A DNA stretch of 8,649 bases from an uncultured Alphaproteobacteria bacterium (GCA_903927415.1 CAIYMZ010000139.1:1-8649), one strand, 5' to 3'; shown: positions 1 through 5,631, counted from the stretch's first letter. Made by a program: numbers and translations. The notes: generated from the letters alone by a model not told the origin.

Positions 1-2
1 AG

Positions 3-461
3 CAACATGCAGCTCAATTAATTCAAGAAGCTCGTGATCAAGCAGAGATGGAAGCTGAAAATATCCACCAACAAGCACACAGCAAAGCTTCAGAAATACT
101 GCTTAAAGCCAGCCAGGAAGAATCCGAAATCACCCATCAAGCTTATCGGCGTGGCATGGAAGTTGCCAAGGAAGAAGCATTGTCCGTCCTCAGTATTGCT
201 CAGGCAATTGTGAATGGAATGCAAGAATGGCATAAATCTATGTTAGCACAAGCTGAACCCGAGGTTGTCGCTGTACTTAATGAGGCGGCAAAGAATATGT
301 TTGGACAAGGGATGGTACTACCGGAAGAGATGCTCAAAGAAGCTTTTAGTCGGACAGTCTCGCTATTATCAAGGCGCCGCAGTTTTATCAACAAACCACC
401 AACATCGATTACGATTTCACAAAAATCAAAATTATTAAAAAAACTCACGACGAATTTTTGA
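3..461 (+). CDS. FliH/SctL-like protein, C-terminal part, 5' end off the window and 3' end fused to foreign sequence
   Basis: The frame is open from base 3, so the gene begins outside the window; the ATG at 48 is probably internal. The first 60 or so residues are a Gln/Ala/Glu-rich helix of coiled-coil type. Then come an AYRRGMEVAKEEA segment and a block around EPEVVAVLNEAAKNMFGQG. This order resembles FliH/SctL/V-ATPase subunit E stator proteins, which bind the flagellar or type III export ATPase in the cytoplasm. The resemblance seems closest to the short FliH-like proteins of Chloroflexi, but this is from memory of the family. Family similarity appears to stop near base 360-375. The last 30 or so residues are an out-of-frame reading of the neighbouring TAXI receptor, so the true C-terminus is missing. 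Base composition is more balanced here than in the very A/T-rich stretch that follows. The family call is moderate and the existence of a coding frame is likely. Confidence 0.5.
   Translation, partial: QHAAQLIQEARDQAEMEAENIHQQAHSKASEILLKASQEESEITHQAYRRGMEVAKEEALSVLSIAQAIVNGMQEWHKSMLAQAEPEVVAVLNEAAKNMFGQGMVLPEEMLKEAFSRTVSLLSRRRSFINKPPTSITISQKSKLLKKLTTNF
370..380. other. Junction between FliH-like and TAXI-like sequence
   Basis: Protein similarity to FliH-like stators on the left and to TAXI receptors on the right meets here, in different reading frames. A GGCGCC palindrome occupies 373-378. Sequence style changes across the point: the left side is moderately balanced, while the right side is rich in runs of A and T. 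The exact base cannot be fixed by eye. Confidence 0.45.
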
Positions 462-910
462 CGATTTTGGTGAATAAAAATGCCAAAATAAATTCGCTGA
501 AAGATCTGAAAAATAAGCGCGTCAATATCGGATATTTCGGATCTGGAAATCGGATTTTAATCGAAAATTATTTCAAAAAATTCTCGATCACGCCGGCAAA
601 AATTTTTGATTTCGGCGCCACGCAAAGTTTTGCCGCGCTAAAAAATAATGAAATTGACGCGTGGATTTATTTTATCGGACATCCGAATGCGGGCTACGCT
701 GATCTGCTTTCCGACCATAATTTTAAAATCATCTCCCTCACGAATCGTGAAATAGAGAACTTCCAATCACTCACAAAAATTTTCCAAAAAACAAATTTGG
801 ATCTGAAAAAATTTTACAACATTAACAAAAAAATTCGGACGATCTCTTCGGAAACTTTTCTGGCAGGCGGCGCGGGAGTTGAGGAAAAGGCGATTGAGAT
901 TATAAAATAA
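377..910 (+). pseudogene. TAXI-family TRAP transporter solute receptor, fragment lacking its N-terminus
   Basis: TAXI proteins are periplasmic substrate-binding subunits of TRAP transporters, normally about 300-330 residues with a signal peptide. Here only about 178 residues remain. The recognisable part contains INSLKDLKNKRVNIGYFGSGN, the usual lobe-start motif with its GxxGSG turn, then ATQSFAALKNNEIDAWIYFIGHPNA, which matches the conserved helix and the G-P-N motif of the family. The frame is open from base 350 with no plausible start codon or signal peptide. The TTG at 458 would begin mid-domain and is unlikely to be used. The protein stops at 908-910 just after GGAGVEEKAIEIIK, probably some tens of residues early, and the stop is followed closely by a palindromic repeat. 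The 5' break coincides with the end of the FliH-like sequence near base 370. I infer a decayed or recombined gene, or the right side of an assembly join. No TRAP membrane subunit is in the window. Confidence 0.6.
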
Positions 911-935
911 AAACTCCATCACTCGGCAATTATAC

Positions 936-1102
936 CCAATCAAGTTGAAGAAGCTGAATCTCCCAAACTCGTCATCCTTGGTGCGCAGCACCGAGGATCT
1001 CATGCGTTTGAACTGCAGAACCTAAACTCCCGAGATCCTCAAGTCCTTCGGACTCAAGGATGACGAAAGAACTTTAAGTTCGGTTTCTTCAACTTGAATC
1101 GG
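936..1102. repeat. Nested dispersed palindromic element between convergent genes
   Basis: The outer arms are TCAAGTTGAAGAA at 940-952 and its exact complement at 1085-1097, with partial pairing beyond. Inside are CGTCATCCTTG at 970-980 paired with CAAGGATGACG at 1055-1065, then GAGGATCTC at 993-1001 paired with GAGATCCTC at 1032-1040. Between these stems lie two side hairpins: GGTGC/GCACC on the left (near 981-992) and AGTCC/GGACT on the right (near 1042-1053). The stem order matches the element at 5539-5629 but with different side hairpins. It lies between the 3' ends of the TAXI fragment and the ankyrin gene, so it may end transcription from both sides. Confidence 0.85.
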
Positions 1103-1114
1103 GCTTGGCATATT

Positions 1115-1729
1115 TCACTGAGTCTTGCAATCATCATCTCTTCCCTTAACAGCAGGCACAGCCCGCGGAGCAGCTATCGCCTCAGCCGGCTCTGGCTCAG
1201 CAAATCTTTTTTTAGCTTCTGCTCGAATATTTTCGTATTTTTCTTCACGCTTATAATCCGGCAAAGTCAGAAAAGCTTTAGCATCTCCTACGGCGACATC
1301 CCAAACACTCAGATCTCTCTCATGAGTGAGATCAATCGTTGCTCCAAAAGCCAAAAGTAGTTTAACGATTTTAACATTTCCTTCCTTCGCCGCACTTTGA
1401 AGAAAGGTAAAGCCTTTGTCGGGACCAATTTGCACGATGCCATCAGGATACTCTCCAGCCGCCAATAAAACTTCACAAAGATCGGGATTTTTCATCCTAA
1501 TCGCAAAAGACATAATCCTTTCGCCGTTATCCAATGTTTGATTCACGAAAAGTTTTGGCCCTCTTTTTAACAATCTTTTCACCTCAGCAGCTCCTCCGCG
1601 CTCATAACTGGTACACACTTCTTCTACGCGAGGTGGGATGGAAATTGTAAGGCGTGGAGCGCTTCCGCCTGAGGCTCCACCGCCTCCACTGCCATGCGCT
1701 GCTGGTGATGCTGATCTTGCTTTGCTCAT
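1115..1729 (-). CDS. Ankyrin-repeat protein, 204 residues
   Basis: The N-terminus (residues 1-26) is a low-complexity Gly/Ser/Ala stretch. Two or three ankyrin repeats follow, at about residues 36-65, 70-99 and 104-136. The clearest is KGFTFLQSAAKEGNVKIVKL followed by LLAFGATIDLTH, which shows the family's helix-turn-helix and GA-x-I-D turn. A weaker fourth unit at about 138-156 (SVWDVAVGDAKAFL) may cap the stack. The tail is charged, then Ala/Pro-rich. Ankyrin repeats bind proteins and have no catalytic role. In host-associated alphaproteobacteria such proteins are often exported effectors, but no signal peptide or secretion motif is visible, so that role is only a possibility. The ATG lies 15 bp after the rimJ stop on the same strand, with no clear Shine-Dalgarno sequence, which suggests co-transcription and coupling. 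The gene ends near the palindrome at 936-1102. Confidence 0.8.
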   Translation of the reverse strand: MSKARSASPAAHGSGGGGASGGSAPRLTISIPPRVEEVCTSYERGGAAEVKRLLKRGPKLFVNQTLDNGERIMSFAIRMKNPDLCEVLLAAGEYPDGIVQIGPDKGFTFLQSAAKEGNVKIVKLLLAFGATIDLTHERDLSVWDVAVGDAKAFLTLPDYKREEKYENIRAEAKKRFAEPEPAEAIAAPRAVPAVKGRDDDCKTQ

Positions 1730-1744
1730 AAAATTCTAATTAAT

Positions 1745-2323
1745 TTAAGATTCAGACGAAGTATTCCCTCTCCACGAAGAGTTAACCAAGCCCGTTAGAA
1801 CATGCCTCTCCCACTTGCCGGCGATGCACAAATAATCTTCCGCAATTCCTTCTTTTTTAAATCCACATTTTCCCAAAACTCTCGCACTCGCTTGATTATT
1901 CGGCATGTAATTAGCGCTGACGCGATGCAGATTTAATTTTTGAAACAAATATTGAAGTGCGGCTTGAAGCGCCTCTGTCATTAGTCCGCGACCTTGTGCT
2001 TGTTGCGATATTTTAAAACCGAGAAAACAAGAATGAAACGCGCCACGAATAAAATTATTAAAATTAATCATGCCGATCAGTTCGCTGGTTTCTTTTTCAT
2101 AAATATTCAGACAGCAGGATTTGTCAGATAAAAAATCGCCGCGAATTTCTTCAATCTTTTTTTTCCAATAATTTTCGGTGTAGTAATCGTCTGCTTGTAG
2201 CGGCTCCCAAAAAGAAAGATGCGCCTTATTTTCGACGACAAAATTACGCATTAATTTTGCGCAGTTTTCTTCCGGCAATTTTAGGATTAGGCGGGCGGTT
2301 GTGAGGGTTGGCAAGTTTGTCAT
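1745..2323 (-). CDS. rimJ: RimJ-type ribosomal protein S5 alanine N-acetyltransferase (GNAT)
   Basis: RimJ transfers acetyl from acetyl-CoA to the N-terminal alanine of ribosomal protein S5. The 192-residue length matches E. coli RimJ (194). Alignment from memory is strong: TTARLILKL at the start, HLSFWEP near 35-41, a central IGMINFNNFIRGAFHSCFLG block at 83-102, and the acetyl-CoA loop QAQGRGLMTEAL at 108-119 fitting Q/R-x-x-G-x-G/A. LHRVSANYMPNNQASARVL at 132-150 and GFKKEGIAEDYLCIAGKWERH at 154-174 follow, ending in VLTGLVNSSW. All are in the expected order, so the gene looks intact. It starts 27 bp after the KilA-N gene and is followed after 15 bp by the ankyrin gene, all on the minus strand. 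A paralogue acetylating another substrate (RimL- or RimI-like) is less likely given the ANYMP and DYLxIxGxWxxHVLT signatures. Confidence 0.88.
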   Translation of the reverse strand: MTNLPTLTTARLILKLPEENCAKLMRNFVVENKAHLSFWEPLQADDYYTENYWKKKIEEIRGDFLSDKSCCLNIYEKETSELIGMINFNNFIRGAFHSCFLGFKISQQAQGRGLMTEALQAALQYLFQKLNLHRVSANYMPNNQASARVLGKCGFKKEGIAEDYLCIAGKWERHVLTGLVNSSWRGNTSSES

Positions 2324-2350
2324 TTTTTAGCAAAATAATCTTCAAACGGA

Positions 2351-3202
2351 TTATAAAAATTTCTTCACCTCGCCATTTCCCCTGCCATTTCCCCCGCCAT
2401 TTCCCCCGCCATTTCCCAACAAAGATTTCATCTGAACAATCGCGATTTCATTTAAGCGCAAAAGCCTTTCGGACTGCGATAATTTTTGCCGAATAAATTC
2501 TGCATTCAAACTTTCCAAATTTGCCAGACAGATCAATTGAGTCACGTCAGCGTAATCGCGCAGGTTTCCTTCAAGATTAGGATTTTTCTCACACCACTCT
2601 TTTGCAGAAATTCCAAACAGCGCCTGATTCAACAAATCCGCCTCGCTAGCAAAAATAATTTTGCTTTCTGCTTTGGAAATTTTTTGCGGAATTAAATGTT
2701 TTTGAATCGCGTCTGTGTGAATGCGGTAATTGATTTTGGTCAGCATGCGCTTGGCGTCCCAGCCCAAAGACAATCTTTTATTTTCTTCCTCTTTGAGTCG
2801 CTGAAATTCTTTGATTAAATAAAGTTTGAACTCCGCCGAAACCCATGAGGCGAACTCGAAGGCGATGTCTTTGTGAGCGAAGGTTCCGCCGGTTTTTCCC
2901 GATTTAGAAATAAGTCCAATCGCATCAGTTTTTTCAATCCACTTACTCGGGGACAGCACAAAAGCGTTGGCGCCAGCCTCTTGCCAAAAGGAGTCGAATT
3001 CGACCCCTTTAAAATTTTGATTATTAATTTTTTCCCACAAACCAAGAAATTCGATTACACTTTTTGATCTCATCCAGTTTTTCACCACATCCTTCGGCTC
3101 CTCTGGATTCTTGTGACGAGCAATATCGGTGAGGGAAATATAGTCTTCGTTACCAACTTTTGTGAGGGAAATTTGCAGTCCTTTTGTGGTGAGTTTTTTC
3201 AT
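2351..3202 (-). CDS. KilA-N domain protein with Gly/Asn repeat tail
   Basis: This 283-residue protein carries a KilA-N domain at about residues 18-135. YISLTDIARHKNPEEPKDVV leads to KNWMRSKSVIEFLGLWE, then GLISKSGKTGGTFAHKDIAF and EFASWVSAEFKLYLIKEFQRL. KilA-N is a DNA-binding fold known from phage antirepressor-like proteins and large DNA viruses, and many bacteria carry chromosomal copies of unknown role. The segment at about 145-260 resembles the C-terminal part of bacterial chromosomal members and is mostly helical. The last 20 residues are a GNGG-type repeat from a 12-bp tandem array, followed by EVKKFL. The ATG is preceded by an A/T-rich 94-bp gap holding CTGACA, a possible minus-35 box, without a convincing minus-10. 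No phage gene is adjacent, so it may be a domesticated phage gene; that is inference. Confidence 0.82.
   Translation of the reverse strand: MKKLTTKGLQISLTKVGNEDYISLTDIARHKNPEEPKDVVKNWMRSKSVIEFLGLWEKINNQNFKGVEFDSFWQEAGANAFVLSPSKWIEKTDAIGLISKSGKTGGTFAHKDIAFEFASWVSAEFKLYLIKEFQRLKEEENKRLSLGWDAKRMLTKINYRIHTDAIQKHLIPQKISKAESKIIFASEADLLNQALFGISAKEWCEKNPNLEGNLRDYADVTQLICLANLESLNAEFIRQKLSQSERLLRLNEIAIVQMKSLLGNGGGNGGGNGRGNGEVKKFL
2371..2417. repeat. 12-bp tandem repeat in the KilA-N gene 3' end
   Basis: Nearly four copies of a CGCCATTTCCCC-type 12-bp unit lie in tandem; one copy has T instead of C. On the coding strand they translate to GNGG/GNGR units. Because the period is a multiple of three, gains or losses of units would keep the frame. 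Confidence 0.9.
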
Positions 3203-3296
3203 ATTTTTTTGGGTTTGGTTAAGTGGTTAGATTTAGAACTAAATTTTGTTGTCAGAAATTTTCTACGCCTTCGAACATTGGATTACAAACTTAAGC

Positions 3297-3461
3297 CTAG
3301 AGCCTGTATTCAAACCCAGCGTGCCTCGCTTTTTCGTAAATTTTTGCTCTTTTTTGCGTAAAATTTTTAGAAATATTCCCGATATTGCAAAAAATTTTAC
3401 GCAAAAATCGCTAAAAATTTCCAAAAAATCGAGGCACGCTGGGTTTGAATACAGGCTCTAG
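3297..3461. repeat. 165-bp full-length palindromic element
   Basis: The outer arms at 3297-3328 and 3430-3461 are 32 bp and perfectly complementary, beginning and ending in CTAG. The interior continues as an imperfect palindrome: TTTTGCGTAAAATTTTT on the left matches AAAAATTTTACGCAAAA on the right, and the centre is AATAT-TCCCG-ATATT at 3372-3386. The symmetry axis is at 3379 throughout. No protein is encoded, so it is a MITE- or RPE-like element rather than an insertion sequence. CTAG could be a target duplication or part of the element. Its right end supplies the stop codon of the GNAT gene (complement of 3458-3460). It lies between that gene and the KilA-N gene and could terminate transcription. 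Confidence 0.92.
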
Positions 3462-3919
3462 CAGAGAGAGCCAACATACCACCTACTCGCGACACTTAAA
3501 TTTATTTTTTCCAGCAGTTGAGATTTTTGTAAATCGTGATCGCCGCAAACTACCAAAACTTGTTTCGCTCCTTTCAGCTCAGACCTCACCATCGCTTCTT
3601 GCAATAATTTTAAACCGACACTCATCCACAAATTTGGCGAGCTGACGCAAAAATCATCGATCATAAAAGTGAGTCCGGCATCATAAACTTCTGGCGGAGA
3701 AATTATTTTACCGATGATGAAGCCGCTCTGATCCTTGGCGCACAGGGCCACGATATTTTTTTTAGCAATTTCTTCCGCAAAAAATTTTCTCTGCACCTCG
3801 TCAGAATTTTTTGCCATTTTCCAAAAATTTTTTTGCTGCGATTCGTATTCAGCCCTCTTGGAGTGGCTCAAACTCACCATCCATTCAATATCTTGCTCTG
3901 CAGCTTTGCGGATTTTCAT
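3458..3919 (-). CDS. GNAT-family N-acetyltransferase, 153 residues
   Basis: The start is the ATG at 3917-3919, giving MKIRKAAEQDIEWMVSLSHS, the usual GNAT opening (strand 1, then helix 1). A longer reading to 4132 would only overlap the ATPase gene and has no domain content. FIIGKIISP at 67-75 and LTFMIDDFCVS at 83-93 fit the central strands. SPNLWMSVGLKLLQEAM at 94-110 takes the place of the acetyl-CoA loop and helix, with a weak G-x-G-type motif. AKQVLVVCGDHDLQKSQLLEK and LSVASRWYVG complete the fold. The substrate cannot be told. The gene begins 13 bp after the ATPase stop, so the two are probably co-transcribed. Its TAG stop is contributed by the end of the 165-bp palindrome, so the last few residues may have changed when that element inserted. 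Catalytic competence is uncertain because the acetyl-CoA loop is divergent. Confidence 0.72.
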   Translation of the reverse strand: MKIRKAAEQDIEWMVSLSHSKRAEYESQQKNFWKMAKNSDEVQRKFFAEEIAKKNIVALCAKDQSGFIIGKIISPPEVYDAGLTFMIDDFCVSSPNLWMSVGLKLLQEAMVRSELKGAKQVLVVCGDHDLQKSQLLEKINLSVASRWYVGSLC

Positions 3920-3932
3920 AAAAAATTCTAAA

Positions 3933-5177
3933 TTATTTTTTCCCAAACAACGCGTTCCACGGCATCGCGATAATTTTATCGCTGAGTTTGTAGCACTCTT
4001 CGCCCGCGTAAATAATGAGGCCGCAGGCGATTTTGCGTTTGGGGAAAGTTTTGCGGAATGATTCGATGCCGCGTCTGTCGTAGTGGTCGAGGTAACTTTT
4101 GCATTTGATTTCGATCGGATAAAGCCAGCCATTTTGCTCCAAAATTAAATCGACTTCGGCGCCGCCATTGGTGCGGAAATGTGAGAATTTTGGTTTGGCT
4201 TTTAGATTGCCTGACAAGGCTCTAATCATGGAAATGCAGTAACTTTCGAACACCGATCCGAGCGCTGGGCTCTTAGCTAGAGACTGTGCGTCGTAGATTC
4301 CGTTCAAATAACAAAGCAGGCCACTATCCACAATGTGACCCTTGCGCTTCTGGCTTACGCGCTTGATGGCATTGTTGCTGAAAGGAAAAAGTTCGAACCA
4401 AAGATAGGCATTCGACATCACTTGCAGCCAGTTATTTGCTGTCGTTGGAGAAATTCCGAGTTCGCGTCCGAGTTGAGAATAATTAATTTCTTGCGCAGTT
4501 AAAGCAGCAACGATGCTCAAAAAACGGTTAAAATCTCCGAGATTAGAAACGTTGCCGAACACTCTGACATCTCGCTCCAAATAGGTTTTTACGTAAGACT
4601 CAAAATACTGCACCACCACATCATTTTTTAATCTCAGCAAAGCTGGAAATCCACCGCGCCACAAAATTTCGTAAAGATTTTTTTGCGGATGCAGGCAGCC
4701 AGAAAATTTCTTCTGCAGAAGATCAGGATTTTTCAGAAAATTTTCCAAAAAATTTTGCTCGTGACGATCGTTTAATTCAAAATAGGTCATCGGGTTGAGC
4801 TCAATAATACCAACCCTTCCCGCCATACTTTCCGACACGCTTTTCATCATCATTAAATTCTGCGAACCGGTTAAAAAATATTGACCAAATTTCGGAGATT
4901 TATCGACTTTTCTTTTTACCGAACTCAGCAACTCAGGAACATATTGCACCTCATCCAAAATTATTGGTGACGGATAATTTTTTAGAAACAGATCGGGATC
5001 TTTCTGAGCATTGTGATTGTCGCGAGAATTATCAAAAACTACGCATTGCAACTTGGGGAAAATCTTTTGTAGAAGCGTTGATTTGCCCACTTGGCGAGCC
5101 CCTACGATCAAAATAACTTTAAAAAATTTACTTAATCTTTTGATGCGATTTTCGAGATGTCGTCCGCTTGATTTCAT
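3933..5177 (-). CDS. AAA-family ATPase with C-terminal DUF4143 domain
   Basis: This is a complete 414-residue member of the AAA_14/DUF4143 family. Walker A is GARQVGKST at 26-34 and Walker B is PIILDEVQ at 71-78 with Asp75-Glu76. LTGSQN at 102-107 is the sensor strand, and MAGRVGIIELNPMTYFEL at 118-135 is the family's conserved turn. ILWRGGFPAL at 171-180 and YVKTYLERDVR at 195-205 are the standard linker motifs. A winged-helix-like stretch, INYSQLGRELGISPTTANNW, spans 231-250. The C-terminal DUF4143 part holds GGAEVDLIL and IEIKCK. Asp343, Glu356 and Lys358 fit a PD-(D/E)XK nuclease-like triad, though nuclease activity is not established for the family. Its cellular role is poorly known; suggestions include mobile-element or defence-like functions. 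It precedes the GNAT gene by 13 bp and has two palindromic repeats at its promoter. Confidence 0.93.
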   Translation of the reverse strand: MKSSGRHLENRIKRLSKFFKVILIVGARQVGKSTLLQKIFPKLQCVVFDNSRDNHNAQKDPDLFLKNYPSPIILDEVQYVPELLSSVKRKVDKSPKFGQYFLTGSQNLMMMKSVSESMAGRVGIIELNPMTYFELNDRHEQNFLENFLKNPDLLQKKFSGCLHPQKNLYEILWRGGFPALLRLKNDVVVQYFESYVKTYLERDVRVFGNVSNLGDFNRFLSIVAALTAQEINYSQLGRELGISPTTANNWLQVMSNAYLWFELFPFSNNAIKRVSQKRKGHIVDSGLLCYLNGIYDAQSLAKSPALGSVFESYCISMIRALSGNLKAKPKFSHFRTNGGAEVDLILEQNGWLYPIEIKCKSYLDHYDRRGIESFRKTFPKRKIACGLIIYAGEECYKLSDKIIAMPWNALFGKK

Positions 5178-5183
5178 AAAATT

Positions 5184-5228
5184 GATACCTCACAAATTGA
5201 AAGTGGTAGTGTTAAATTGAGAGGTATC
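5184..5228. promoter_or_regulatory. Gene-proximal palindromic operator-like repeat, covering a possible ribosome-binding site
   Basis: The 45-bp sequence has arms GATACCTCACAAATT and AAATTGAGAGGTATC (13 of 15 pairs) around a 15-nt loop. It ends 6 bp before the ATPase ATG. Read along the ATPase mRNA, the downstream arm carries GTGAGG about 10 nt before the start codon, the best Shine-Dalgarno candidate near any gene here. Folding would pair this GAGG with CCTC in the upstream arm. Both a DNA operator and an RNA hairpin controlling translation are possible. Confidence 0.7.
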
Positions 5229-5254
5229 TTTCCTCCCAGATTTTTTTCTGTCAA
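5226..5254 (-). promoter_or_regulatory. Candidate promoter for the DUF4143 ATPase gene
   Basis: On the minus strand a perfect TTGACA lies at 5254-5249, in the gap between the two palindromes. With a 17-bp spacer the minus-10 position is AAAGAT (5231-5226), only 3 of 6 matches to consensus, overlapping the end of the proximal palindrome. A protein bound to the proximal palindrome would cover the minus-10 site and start of transcription. The weak minus-10 keeps confidence low. Confidence 0.4.
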
Positions 5255-5260
5255 GATTTT

Positions 5261-5305
5261 GATATCTCTCAAACTGGCAGTGGTGGTTTTAAATTGAGAG
5301 GTATT
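5261..5305. promoter_or_regulatory. Distal copy of the palindromic operator-like repeat
   Basis: This copy matches the 5184-5228 copy at 37 of 45 positions in the same orientation, with a start-to-start distance of 77 bp. It keeps arm complementarity (about 11 of 14) although several arm bases differ between copies. The loop core AGTGGT and the arm TTAAATTGAGAGGTAT are shared exactly. Confidence 0.7.
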
Positions 5306-5336
5306 GGGTTTTGAGAATTGGCGGGATTTACCCTAG

Positions 5337-5379
5337 GGATTTAGCTGAGGATTTAGCTGAGGATTTAGCTGAGGATTTA
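5337..5379. repeat. 12-bp tandem repeat, 3.6 copies
   Basis: Three perfect copies of GGATTTAGCTGA are followed by a partial GGATTTA, and another GGATTTA lies just before at 5324-5330. It has the same period as the array in the KilA-N gene but an unrelated sequence. Confidence 0.93.
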
Positions 5380-5427
5380 CCAAAAAATCTGCCCACGAAT
5401 TTGCTGAAAATTTTGGGTGAAAAACTG

Positions 5428-5451
5428 AATTGTCCGCACGTGCGGATAATT
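5428..5451. repeat. 24-bp near-perfect palindrome without loop
   Basis: AATTGTCCGCAC at 5428-5439 faces GTGCGGATAATT at 5440-5451, with 11 of 12 positions symmetric and a CCGCACGTGCGG core. The uninterrupted dyad suits a dimeric DNA-binding protein better than a terminator, and no T-run follows on either side. The function is unknown. Confidence 0.6.
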
Positions 5452-5538
5452 CAAAAAAATCCCCTTCTGGCTCAATGATAGCAAGGGTTTGTGGCAATGC
5501 TGATTTTGATGAAAAATTTACCGAAATTCTCCCGTCGC

Positions 5539-5629
5539 CGTCATCCTTGGCCGAGAGGCCGAGGATCTCGTGCGTCTTAGCTCCCAAGACAAACTCCTGA
5601 GATCCTCGGCCTCTCGGCCAAGGATGACG
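5539..5629. repeat. 91-bp dispersed palindromic element with perfect 31-bp arms
   Basis: The arms at 5539-5569 and 5599-5629 are exactly complementary. Each holds CGTCATCCTTGG, a side hairpin GGCC-GAGA-GGCC, and GAGGATCTC. The 29-nt centre includes a small GTCTT/AAGAC hairpin (5574-5590). The same stem blocks occur in the element at 936-1102. It sits about 87 bp beyond the ilvD stop and could act as an ilvD terminator or stabilise the mRNA end. Confidence 0.92.
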
Positions 5630-5631
5630 GA

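Larger units (their letters stand above)
5308..5538. other. Spacer region with possible gene remnant
   Basis: On the minus strand a frame is open across this stretch and ends at a stop at 5333-5335, reading GRISVNFSSK, then LAIIEPEGDFFELSARADNS and ending in repeated NPQL units. I recognise no family. Its upstream end runs into the 91-bp palindrome and then overlaps ilvD in another frame, so there is no credible start. It may be the 3' remnant of a gene cut by the palindrome, or simply non-coding. Confidence 0.25.

Noticed and set aside
458..910. TAXI receptor as an intact gene starting at TTG 458
   Set aside because: Family similarity continues upstream of 458 and the signal peptide and first lobe are missing, so this start would be mid-domain.
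936..1102. CRISPR-like repeats or a tRNA-like structure
   Set aside because: There is no regular spacing of repeats, no cloverleaf with conserved T-loop, and the stems are those of dispersed palindromes.
3297..3461. Insertion sequence remnant with terminal inverted repeats
   Set aside because: Symmetry runs through the whole element to its centre and no transposase fragment is encoded, so a palindromic element fits better.
3920..4132. Extended N-terminus of the GNAT protein (71 extra residues)
   Set aside because: It lies almost wholly inside the ATPase gene in another frame, has no domain features, and MKIRKAAEQD is a natural GNAT start.
3933..4132. ATPase plus GNAT as a toxin-antitoxin pair
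   Set aside because: The two are adjacent and probably co-transcribed, but neither the order nor the GNAT sequence matches known acetyltransferase toxins with their RHH antitoxins.
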